A stretch of DNA of 35,878 nt from Chromatiales bacterium (GTDB lineage: Bacteria > Pseudomonadota > Gammaproteobacteria > Thiohalomonadales > Thiohalomonadaceae): NCBI GenBank assembly GCA_003251535.1, contig QKFD01000081.1:1-35878 (forward strand), read 5' to 3'. Numbering within the stretch: the first letter of the stretch is position 1; every line of letters starts with the position of its first letter. The notes beneath the pieces were generated by a model that saw only the letters and a list, made by a program, of their open reading frames with translations, was not told the origin of the DNA and searched no databases. The position numbers were made by a program, and so were the translations under genes. Of the stretch, positions 7,806-15,325 are shown one piece after another.

Positions 7806-8701
7806 TGGGTGTTCGGGCCAGGCCAGCCTTCGGGCCAGGCCAGCCATGCACCGCATGGGGCCAAACCATTCAGCGCGGCATTTGGGAAGGCCGTCCTGAT
7901 AACGCTCCGATGTGGGGCAGCAGTGGTGGGTGTCCGAGCAAGGCCGCAGCTAGGCCAGGCCAGCCACTCACGTATGAGACCAAATCATTCAGTACGGCGC
8001 TTGGGGCGGCTCTCCTGGTAACGACGCCGATAACGCGGCATTAGACATGGGTGTCTAGATAAGGAATGCCGTGCTTGAGATGGATGTCCAGCTAAGAGGG
8101 AGTGGTGTGGGTGTCCGGCTAAGCGAAGGCGCTGCGAACTTCAGGGTGGGTGTTCGTAGAGGGAGGAAGGCATCCCTGTTGGGAGAGCCGTTGGCGGCTG
8201 TACCAAGGATGGATGTCCAGTTAGGGCGTTCAATACGGCGCTTGGGCTGGCTCTCCTGGTAACGGCGTTGATAACGCGGCATTAGGCATGGGTGTCCAGA
8301 TAAGGAATGTCGTGCTTGAGATGGATGTCCGGTTAAGAGGAAGCGGTGGTGTTTGAGATGGGTGTCCGGCTAAGGGGAGGCGGAGTGGATTGAGGCTGTC
8401 TCCCCTGTTGGTGGCTGTACTAAAGGTGGGTGTCTGGTTAGGGAGGGGCGCCAAAAGCGCAAATGAATCTCTCTTCTATCAAGGTATTAGGTATGGGTGT
8501 CCAGATAAGGAATGCCGTGCTTGAGATGGATGTCCAGTTAAGAGGGAGCGGTGTGGATTGAGGCTGTCCTCCTGTTGGGGGAGGGCTGTTGGTGGCTGTA
8601 CTAAAGGTGGGTGTCCGGTTAGGGAGGGGCGCTTGGGGAGGGTGTGGTGGGTGTCCAGGTAGAGGGGGCGTGGTTGTGGTTAGGGATGGGTGTCCTGTTT
8701 G
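7806..8701 (+). repeat. Array of at least 16 degenerate direct repeats, consensus near ATGGGTGTCCRGNTAAG
   Basis: A short element recurs on the plus strand only, with TGG(G/A)TGT(C/T)C as the core. Copies begin near 7806, 7927, 8047, 8080, 8108, 8147, 8210, 8288, 8321, 8358, 8427, 8493, 8526, 8608, 8648 and 8686. Most continue with (A/G)GNTAAG or (A/G)GTTAGGG. Spacing is irregular, about 26 to 121 bp. The array fills nearly all of the space between the entC promoter region and the RND operon; 7695-7805 before it shows nothing else recognisable. It is not palindromic and shows no transposase gene. Origin and function are unknown; I know of no named family to assign it to. Confidence 0.85.
7986..8632 (+). 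repeat. Larger decayed tandem units (about 205-241 bp) within the array
   Basis: Longer blocks repeat together with the short element. The block with GCTCTCCTGGTAACG and ATAACGCGGCATTAG occurs at about 7986-8099 and again at 8229-8340 (offset 241 bp). The block ATAAGGAATGYCGTGCTTGAG, between two short elements, occurs at 8047, 8288 and 8493. The block GGATTGAGGCTGTC with GGTGGCTGTACTAAAGG occurs at about 8387-8450 and 8552-8630. This indicates growth by segmental tandem duplication followed by divergence. Confidence 0.8.
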
Positions 8702-9782
8702 TTGGGGGTTTGTTTTGGTGGGGTTGTTGGTTGTTGGGCGGGGGTGGGCGTTGACGGAGCTGCCTACGCCGGTGGCGGCGGTGGCGGTGGTGCGGGAGGT
8801 GGTGGCGGAGCAGGTGCAGCTCTCTGGGGGGGCGGTGCCCTATCGGCAGGCGCTGTTGTCGCCGGAGGTGGATGGGGTGGTGGCGACGGTGGCGGTGGAG
8901 TTGGGGGAGCGGGTGGTGGCGGGGCAGACGCTGCTGACGCTGGATCCCAGTATTGCGCAGATTGAGGTCCGCACGGCCCGCGCCCGGGTGGCGGAGGCGG
9001 AGGCGCTACACGCTGAGGCGCAGCGGCGGCGGGATGAGTTGCAGCGTCTCAGTGCGCAGCAGCATGTCGCCCATACCACGTTGGCGGCGGCGGAGGCCGA
9101 GGCGGCGGCGGCGGCGGCGGTGGCGCTGCGGGAGCGGGCGGAGTTGGAGCGCTATGTGGAGCGGTTGGCGCAGCACCGTCTCCAGGCGCCCTTTGCCGGG
9201 ATGGTGGTGGCGCGGCAGGCGGAGTTGGGGCAGTGGGCGGAGAGCGGTTCGACCCAGTTGGAGTTGGTGGCGACGGAGGTGATCCGGGTGATCGCGCCGC
9301 TGCCCCAGCACTACTACCCGCGGGTGGTGGAGGGGGCCAGTGTCACGCTGCGTTTTGATGCGCTGCCCGGAGAGCGTTTTCAGGGGCGGATCTCCGCCCG
9401 CCTGGCCCGTGGTCAGGAGGCGAGCCGCAGTTTTCCGCTGCTCATTGATCTACCCAATCCCGATCAGCTGCTCGCCCCTGGGATGTCGGCCCAGATCACC
9501 ATCGATCTCGCCGATGGTGAGCGGTCACGGCTGCTGCTACCGCGCGACGCCGTGCTCACCCACGACGACGGTAGCCGCCTGGTGTGGCGGGTGGTGGAGG
9601 TGGCGGCGGGGAGTCAGGTGGAGCCGGTGACGGTGGCGGTGGGTGGCGCCTATGGCAGCCATCTGGAGCTGGTGGCGGGGGAGTTGGCCGAAGGTGATCA
9701 GGTGGTGGTGCTAGGGAACGAGGGGCTGCGCGCCGGTCAGGCGGTGCGGCTGCTGCCGGCCTTGGCGGCACCGTCGCCATGA
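8676..9782 (+). CDS. RND efflux membrane fusion protein (periplasmic adaptor)
   Basis: HlyD/AcrA-type adaptor of about 368 residues that would join the inner-membrane RND permease to an outer-membrane channel. After a hydrophobic leader (CWGFVLVGLLVVGRGWA) come a lipoyl-like half (LLSPEVDGVVATVAVELGER), a helical hairpin rich in Ala, Glu and Arg, the second lipoyl half (LQAPFAGMVVARQAELGQW), and beta-barrel and membrane-proximal domains (LLAPGMSAQITIDL). There is no lipobox. GTG 8676 is preferred because GAGGGGG lies 7 nt upstream; the frame stays open to a TTG at 8589. The last short repeat of the array (8686) lies inside the leader-coding region. It ends 16 nt before the permease gene. Confidence 0.88.
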   Translation: MVRDGCPVCWGFVLVGLLVVGRGWALTELPTPVAAVAVVREVVAEQVQLSGGAVPYRQALLSPEVDGVVATVAVELGERVVAGQTLLTLDPSIAQIEVRTARARVAEAEALHAEAQRRRDELQRLSAQQHVAHTTLAAAEAEAAAAAAVALRERAELERYVERLAQHRLQAPFAGMVVARQAELGQWAESGSTQLELVATEVIRVIAPLPQHYYPRVVEGASVTLRFDALPGERFQGRISARLARGQEASRSFPLLIDLPNPDQLLAPGMSAQITIDLADGERSRLLLPRDAVLTHDDGSRLVWRVVEVAAGSQVEPVTVAVGGAYGSHLELVAGELAEGDQVVVLGNEGLRAGQAVRLLPALAAPSP

Positions 9783-9798
9783 GTAGGGGGAGAGTCTG

Positions 9799-12700
9799 AT
9801 GTTGGCACTGGCCATTCGACAGCCGGTGGTGTTGGGGGTGGCGATCCTGATCCTGACGCTGCTGGGGATCCTGGCGATCTTCAAGGTGCCGGTGCAGATG
9901 ATCCCGGACCTCGACGCCCGTATGGTGGTGGTGCGCACCCTCTGGCCCGGTGCCACGCCGCAGGATGTGGAGCAGGAGATCCTGCTGGCGCAGGAGCGCT
10001 ATCTGGGCCGCATCCCTGGTCTGGAGCGGATGGTGACCACCGCCAGTACCGGGGTGGCGCTGGTGGAGCTGGAGTTTCCCCACCATGTGGAGATGAACCA
10101 GGCGCTGCTGGATGTCAACAACGCCCTCTCCCAGGTGGCGAGCTACCCGGAGAATGTGGATGAGCCGACCATCGAGTCACGCGCCTTCTCCGCTAACGCC
10201 TTTATGTATTTCCAGCTCTATCCGCTGGATGAGCAGCGCAGTGAGGCGGAGATCCTGGCGCTGCGCGATTGGGTAGAGAAGCATGTGGTGACCCCCATGG
10301 AGCGGGTGCCGGGGGTGGCCAGTGTCTTTCTGCCGAGTGGTGCCGAGCGCCAGGTGCGGATCTATGTCGATCCGGCGCGTTTGGCGGAGCGCGGGCTGCG
10401 GCTGCTCGATGTGCGCAACGCCATCCGCGCCCGCAACCAGGATGTCTCCGGCGGTGATCTGGATAGTGGTAAACGGCGCTATCTGCTGCGTACGGTCGGC
10501 CGGTTTCCCGATGTGGCGGCCCTCAATGAGCTGGTGATCGCCGAGCGCAGTGGGGCCTTCACCCGGCTGCGCGATGTGGGTCATGCCGAGCTGGCGCTGG
10601 CCGAGGTGCGGGAGTTCGCCTACGCCAACGGCAGGCCGGTGCTGGCGCTGGCGGTCTATCGGCAGAGTGGTACCAACGTCATCGAGATCAAGCGCGATCT
10701 GCTGGCGGAGGTGGAGCGACTCAACCGCAATCTGCTCGCCCCGCAGGGGCTGCGGCTGGCCCTCAACTCCGACGATGTGGTCTATGTCAGCGAGGCCGTA
10801 TCGGTGGTGCAGCAGAACCTGCTCATCGGTGCGCTGTTGGCGCTGGTGGTGCTGTTCCTCTTCCTGCGCTCTCCCCCCGCCACCCTCATCGGCGCCCTCG
10901 GTATCCCCATCTGTACCATCGCCGCCTTTCTCGGTCTGCTGCTCACCGGCCGCACCATCAATGTCATCTCCCTGGCGGGTATCGCCTTCGCCATCGGCAT
11001 GACGCTGGACAACAACATCGTGGTGCTGGAGAACATCCATCGCCACCTGGATCGCGGTAAGGAGCGGCTGGCGGCGGCGCTGGCGGGGGTGAGTGAGGCG
11101 TGGCCGGCGGTGCTCGCCTCCACCCTCACCACCATCTGTGTCTTCCTGCCGGTGATCTATATCGAGCAGGAGGCGGGGCAGCTCTACTCCGATATCGCCG
11201 TCGCCATTGCCGCCGCCATCCTCATGTCGATGGTGGTAGCGGTGACCCTGGTCCCGGCCCTCGCCGCCCGCACCCTGCGGGTCGGCCCCGGACCCACTGG
11301 CCGGCTGGCGCGTTGGGGGCAGGCCGCCACCCGCGCTGTGGCTGGCGCGGTACATTGGCAGATCACCGGCTGGGTGCGACCGCTGGCGGTGGTGGTGGTG
11401 GTGGCTGCTGCCAGTGGCGCCACCCTCTACTACCTCACCCCGGCGGCGGAGTATCTGCCGGAGGGGGAGGAGGCGAAGGTGTTTACCGCCGTCTTTGCCC
11501 CGCCGGGCCACAACGTGGCGGTGATGCGGGCGGCCCATCAGGCGCTGGAGCACCACTTTACCCCGGCCTTGGGCCAGGACCCGGCGCTGTTCGATCAAGG
11601 GGCGAGCGAGGTCCCCGGGCTCGGCTTCACCATCAGCTTTGTCAATGCGAGCGAGCTGTTCTCGGTGCGTGAGCCGCTGGCGCGGCGCCATGCCGATGCC
11701 TTGATGGCGGTGGCTGGCGCCAAGGCGAGTGAGCTGCCTGGGCTGGAGAGCTTCTCCAGCCGCGGCTCCATCTTCTCCGGTAATTTTGGCGGCACCCGCA
11801 GCGTCAATGTTGAGGTGAGCGGCGCCGATCTCGCCACCCTCTATGCGGCGGCCGATAACATTGTCAGCCAGGCGCGTGGCCTATTCCCCGGGGTACGGGT
11901 CCGTTCCGATCCCGCCACCCTCACCCTTGGTCAGCCGCTGCTGGAGGTGCGCCCCATCTGGGAGCGGGCGGCGGAGTTGGGGCTCGATACCAGTGAGCTG
12001 GGGTATGCCATCTGGGCCTACACCGACGGCGCCTATGTGGATCGCTTCTTCCTCGATGGGGATGAGGTCGATCTCTTCCTCTACGCCAGCACCGGCCACA
12101 TCGAGCAGCCGCAGGATCTGGCGCAGCTACCCATCTACTCCCCCCGCGGTGGGGTGGTGCCGCTCAGTGCCATTGCCAACGTGGCGGAGCGGGCCAGCAC
12201 CGAGACCATCCGCCGCGTAGATGGCGACCGTACCGTCACCATCGCCATCGTCCCGCCGCGCTCGGTGCCGCTGGAGGAGGGGGTGCGCACGGTGCGCGCC
12301 GCCATTGTGGATGGGATACAGGGGACGGGGCAGCTGCCGGCGGGGATCTCCCTGCGGATCACCGGCGCCAGCGATCAGCTGGAGGCGACCCGCACCGCCC
12401 TCAGCGGCAACTTCGTGGTCGCCTGCCTCATCGCCTATCTACTGCTGGTGGCGGTCTTCTCCCACTGGGGCTACCCGCTGCTCATCATGACCTCTGTCCC
12501 CATCGGTATCAGCGGCGGTATCGGCGGGCTCTACCTGCTCAACCAGACCGGGGCCTGGCTGGGGGAGCTAGGCTTCACCCCCATCCTGCAGCCGTTCGAC
12601 ATGATCACCATGCTCGGTTTTCTGGTGCTCATCGGCACCGTGGTCAACAACCCCATCCTCATCGTCGAGCGGGCGGTGCGCAGTGTGCGCGAGGAGGGGA

Positions 12701-12963
12701 TGGCGGTGGCGGCGGCGGTGGTGGCGGCGGTCACGCTGCGCTTGCGCCCCATCATGATGACCACCATCACCACCGTGGCCGGCCTCTCACCGCTGGTCTT
12801 CAATCCGGGGGCGGGCACGGAGCTATACCGCGGCCTCGGCACCATCGTCCTCACCGGCCTGCTCTTCTCCACCCTGGTCACCCTCACCTTCATGCCCGCG
12901 CTACTCGCCCTCAGCCTGCGCTGGCTGCGCCCCGCTGCACTGCCGACCGCTGCTGCCAGCTGA
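9799..12963 (+). CDS. RND-family efflux permease (AcrB/HAE1-like)
   Basis: 1,054 residues, the usual length for an RND pump: MLALAIRQPVVLGVAIL begins the first of twelve expected helices, with two large periplasmic loops. The TM4 motif GMTLDNNIVVLENI keeps the first proton-relay acid (D404) but has Asn at the second position, and the TM10 motif GTVVNNPILIVERA has Asn (N950) where AcrB has its lysine. Such variants occur in related pumps, so this is a subfamily mark rather than a defect. A strong ribosome binding site (GGGGGAG) precedes ATG 9799. Position between entCEBA and the NRPS operon suggests siderophore or catechol export, which is an inference. No outer-membrane channel gene is nearby. 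Confidence 0.93.
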   Translation: MLALAIRQPVVLGVAILILTLLGILAIFKVPVQMIPDLDARMVVVRTLWPGATPQDVEQEILLAQERYLGRIPGLERMVTTASTGVALVELEFPHHVEMNQALLDVNNALSQVASYPENVDEPTIESRAFSANAFMYFQLYPLDEQRSEAEILALRDWVEKHVVTPMERVPGVASVFLPSGAERQVRIYVDPARLAERGLRLLDVRNAIRARNQDVSGGDLDSGKRRYLLRTVGRFPDVAALNELVIAERSGAFTRLRDVGHAELALAEVREFAYANGRPVLALAVYRQSGTNVIEIKRDLLAEVERLNRNLLAPQGLRLALNSDDVVYVSEAVSVVQQNLLIGALLALVVLFLFLRSPPATLIGALGIPICTIAAFLGLLLTGRTINVISLAGIAFAIGMTLDNNIVVLENIHRHLDRGKERLAAALAGVSEAWPAVLASTLTTICVFLPVIYIEQEAGQLYSDIAVAIAAAILMSMVVAVTLVPALAARTLRVGPGPTGRLARWGQAATRAVAGAVHWQITGWVRPLAVVVVVAAASGATLYYLTPAAEYLPEGEEAKVFTAVFAPPGHNVAVMRAAHQALEHHFTPALGQDPALFDQGASEVPGLGFTISFVNASELFSVREPLARRHADALMAVAGAKASELPGLESFSSRGSIFSGNFGGTRSVNVEVSGADLATLYAAADNIVSQARGLFPGVRVRSDPATLTLGQPLLEVRPIWERAAELGLDTSELGYAIWAYTDGAYVDRFFLDGDEVDLFLYASTGHIEQPQDLAQLPIYSPRGGVVPLSAIANVAERASTETIRRVDGDRTVTIAIVPPRSVPLEEGVRTVRAAIVDGIQGTGQLPAGISLRITGASDQLEATRTALSGNFVVACLIAYLLLVAVFSHWGYPLLIMTSVPIGISGGIGGLYLLNQTGAWLGELGFTPILQPFDMITMLGFLVLIGTVVNNPILIVERAVRSVREEGMAVAAAVVAAVTLRLRPIMMTTITTVAGLSPLVFNPGAGTELYRGLGTIVLTGLLFSTLVTLTFMPALLALSLRWLRPAALPTAAAS

Positions 12964-12994
12964 ATCGGCCCCCCCATCCCCACCCCACTTAAAT

Positions 12995-13013
12995 ATTAAC
13001 GATAATCGTTTGC
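12995..13013 (+). promoter_or_regulatory. Fur-like box upstream of the DUF3649-to-entS operon
   Basis: ATTAACGATAATCGTTTGC matches the Fur consensus at 13 of 19 positions by eye and contains the perfect 13-bp palindrome AACGATAATCGTT (12998-13010). It lies 38 nt before the first possible start codon. A weak -35/-10 pair, TTGCAT (13010-13015) and CAGAAT (13033-13038) with 17-nt spacing, overlaps it. Confidence 0.7.
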
Positions 13014-13050
13014 ATTTACTCAGGGAGGGGGGCAGAATGCCCACCACGCT

Positions 13051-13407
13051 ATGCAAACGGTGAACGACGGCATGACCACCCCCTCCTCGCGCCAGCTCCA
13101 GAGTCCCGCCCCCGCGGGGCGGGGGCGTGGACTGCCCTATGGGTCCCTGCTCTCTCGAATAGCGGCCGCCATCCTGGGTGGCTATCTCTTGGCGGCCGCC
13201 AGCTCACTGCTGCTGGCGCGGCTCCTGCCGCTGGCGCCGGCAGAGGCGGTGCTCGCGGCCACCCTGCCCAGCTTCGCCATCTATGTCGGGGCGGTGCTGT
13301 GGGCCTTCGCCGTCACCGATGTCGGGCGGGTATGGCGCGGTCTGCTCCAGCCCGCACTGGCGATGGCGGTGGTGGCCTGTCTGCTGCCGTCGGTGGGGGC
13401 GCCATGA
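13051..13407 (+). CDS. DUF3649-type small inner-membrane protein
   Basis: 118-residue hydrophobic protein with about three membrane helices (for example IAAAILGGYLLAAASSLLLARL and LAATLPSFAIYVGAVLWAFAV). The entry motif LPYGSLLSRIAAAILGGY resembles the DUF3649 family, small proteins usually found next to PepSY membrane proteins in iron-uptake loci. Start is uncertain: ATG 13051 has only a distant purine tract upstream, and ATG 13072 is the alternative. Both retain the conserved core. Its stop overlaps the next start as ATGA. The biochemical role is unknown; a part in periplasmic ferric-siderophore processing is suggested by context. Confidence 0.75.
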   Translation: MQTVNDGMTTPSSRQLQSPAPAGRGRGLPYGSLLSRIAAAILGGYLLAAASSLLLARLLPLAPAEAVLAATLPSFAIYVGAVLWAFAVTDVGRVWRGLLQPALAMAVVACLLPSVGAP

Positions 13408-14978
13408 AGGAGGGGTTCCGCCACTCCATGGCGTGGCTGCACACCTGGGGTGGGCTGCTGTTTGGCTGGCTCCTGTTTGCCGTGTTCATTACCGGCAGCC
13501 TCGGGGTGTTCGATGAGGCCATCAGCCGCTGGATGGGCCCCCCGGCCCAGGCGACCGCGGCGCTGTCGAGCGAGCAGCGGATGGAGGCGGTGCGCCTGGC
13601 GACGCGCCACCTGGAGCAGACGGCCGCTCATTCACCGTTCTGGGGCATTCGGTTGCCGGGGGAGGGGGAGGGTTCGCTCCGGCTGGCGTGGCGGGATGGG
13701 GTGGGGCAGCTGCGCATCGACCACCTGGATCCCCTCAGCGGTACTCCGCTACCGGCGACGGCGCAGCGGGAGAGTGATGGCGGGCACCACTTTGTCCACA
13801 TGCACTTTCAGTTGCAGGCCGGCACCTTCGGCATCTGGTTGGTGGGGCTGGCGACGGTGGCGCTGTTGGTGGCGCTGATCTCCGGGGTGGTGGTGCATAA
13901 GCGCATCTTCAAAGACTTCTTTACCTTCCGACCCGCCAAGGGGCAGCGCTCCTGGCTCGATGGCCACAACGCCGCCGGTGTGCTCACCCTGCCGTTCCAA
14001 CTGATGATCGCCTACAGCGGGCTGGTGGTCTTCTACGACACCTACATGCCGGCCGCCATCGCCGCCAATTTCCACGATGTCGATCACTATGAACAGGCGC
14101 TGCTTGAGCGGCCTGGGCGGCCGGCCCGCCAAGGGGTGGCCGCCCCCCTGCTACCGCTGGAGTGTCTGCTGGCGGTGGGGGAGACGCGGCTCGGGCGGGA
14201 GGCGCGTTTTCTGGTGTTGAGCGCCCCTGGCGATGCCGGGGCGCTGGTGCGGATCTTCGGCCGCCCGTTGGCCGAGGATGGCCAGCAGGAGCTGGTGGTC
14301 AACAGCGGGGTGGCTGCCTTCAAGGGGGCCACCGGCGAGGCGCTCTGGTTGGAGGAGCCGGGGCTGGCTCAGGGCGGGGGGGCGCTGCTGACCCAGCAGG
14401 TGATGGTGGCCCTCCACTTCGTCCGCTTTGGCGGCTACCCGCTGAAGTGGCTCTACTTTGTCAGCGGTCTGGTGGGGGCGGTGCTCATCGCCACCGGCCT
14501 GGTGCTGTTCAGCCTCAAGCGGCGCAAGCGGCAGACGCCGGAATTTGGCGCCGCCACGGCCTCCATCCATCGACTCATTGAGGCGCTCAATGTCGCCGCC
14601 GTAGCGGGGATCAGCCTCGCCTGCATCGCCTTCTTCTGGATCAACCGGCTACTACCCACCGCCCTTGAGCAGCGGGCGGAGTGGGAGATCAGCCTCTTTT
14701 TTGCCGTCTGGGCGCTGAGCCTACCCCACGCCCTGCTACGGCCCCCACTGCGCGCCTGGTGGGAGCAGCTCGGCTTGGCGGCCCTGCTCTGCCTCACCCT
14801 GCCCCTCATCAACGCCATCACCACGGGCGATCAGCTCCTCGCCGCCCTGGCGCGGGGCGATGGCGCGCGCGCCGGGGTTGAGCTGGTGGCCGTGGCCATC
14901 GGCCTGCTGCTGGCCTGGTTGGCGTGGCAGCTGCGCCGTCGCCAACGGCTGGCGATGGAACCCCTGGAGGTGCACTGA
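13404..14978 (+). CDS. PepSY-associated membrane protein, putative ferric-siderophore reductase
   Basis: 524 residues, with the PepSY_TM hallmarks: an N-terminal helix after HSMAWLHTWGGLLFGWLLF, a periplasmic domain, the histidine-containing GGHHFVHMHFQL, KRIFKDFFTFRPAKGQRSW followed by LDGHNAAGVLTLPFQ, and further helices (YPLKWLYFVSGLVGAVLIATGLVLFSLKRRK) plus a C-terminal membrane bundle. Related proteins such as FpvG of P. aeruginosa are linked to reductive iron release from a siderophore. ATG 13404 is chosen because it overlaps the previous stop and starts the family's usual N-terminus; the frame is open upstream to 13299. The product would act at the inner membrane. Confidence 0.85.
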   Translation: MKEGFRHSMAWLHTWGGLLFGWLLFAVFITGSLGVFDEAISRWMGPPAQATAALSSEQRMEAVRLATRHLEQTAAHSPFWGIRLPGEGEGSLRLAWRDGVGQLRIDHLDPLSGTPLPATAQRESDGGHHFVHMHFQLQAGTFGIWLVGLATVALLVALISGVVVHKRIFKDFFTFRPAKGQRSWLDGHNAAGVLTLPFQLMIAYSGLVVFYDTYMPAAIAANFHDVDHYEQALLERPGRPARQGVAAPLLPLECLLAVGETRLGREARFLVLSAPGDAGALVRIFGRPLAEDGQQELVVNSGVAAFKGATGEALWLEEPGLAQGGGALLTQQVMVALHFVRFGGYPLKWLYFVSGLVGAVLIATGLVLFSLKRRKRQTPEFGAATASIHRLIEALNVAAVAGISLACIAFFWINRLLPTALEQRAEWEISLFFAVWALSLPHALLRPPLRAWWEQLGLAALLCLTLPLINAITTGDQLLAALARGDGARAGVELVAVAIGLLLAWLAWQLRRRQRLAMEPLEVH

Positions 14979-15325
14979 TGGCGCCGTTCACCACTAGCGT
15001 GGCCGCCCTGGCCCTCGCCTTTGCCGGCCTCACCACCTTGGCGCTGGCCATGGCGCGTCACTACGGCGCGATCTGGCGGCGCTCGCCTACGGCGGCGGAG
15101 GCGGCGCTGCTGCGCGCCCTCGGTGCGTTGCTACTGCTGGAGGCGCTGCTCGCCTGCACCCTCGGTTGGGGGGTGGTGGTGGGGCTGGTGGCCTGGTTCT
15201 GCCTACTCTCGGTGGCGGGGCTGGGGCTGGTGTTGCTGCTCCCCTACGCCCCGCAGCGGGTGCTGCTGCTGGCCCAGGCGGGGGCGCCGCTGGCGCTGCT
15301 GCTGTTATTGGCGGGGGGGCGATGA
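14978..15325 (+). CDS. DUF3325-type small inner-membrane protein
   Basis: 115-residue, very hydrophobic protein with three or four helices and a short basic loop (MARHYGAIWRRSPTAAE), resembling DUF3325, another companion of PepSY proteins. Its ATG shares the last base of the PepSY stop (TGATG) and its stop overlaps the esterase start (ATGA). A longer frame from 14924 was not chosen because that part lies wholly in the PepSY gene. With DUF3649 and PepSY it probably forms a membrane unit; its separate role is unknown. Confidence 0.75.
   Translation: MAPFTTSVAALALAFAGLTTLALAMARHYGAIWRRSPTAAEAALLRALGALLLLEALLACTLGWGVVVGLVAWFCLLSVAGLGLVLLLPYAPQRVLLLAQAGAPLALLLLLAGGR

Noticed and set aside
7790-8454. 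Small proteins in the repeat array (several frames of 60-85 codons on both strands)
   Set aside because: None keeps one frame across the array, none has a convincing ribosome binding site, and the peptides only reflect the repeats and base composition.
7806-8701. CRISPR array reading of the repeat region
   Set aside because: Copies are short and degenerate, spacers vary from about 9 to over 100 bp, parts of the spacers are themselves repeated, and no cas gene is near.
10177-11691. 504-codon antisense frame inside the RND permease gene
   Set aside because: Long antisense frames are expected in very GC-rich genes; the protein is His/Gln/Arg-rich without domains, while the sense strand encodes a complete RND permease.
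11008-12648. RND permease as a non-functional mutant because of Asn at two proton-relay sites
   Set aside because: D404 is kept and Asn at the other two places is common in related RND subfamilies; the gene is full length with no frameshift.
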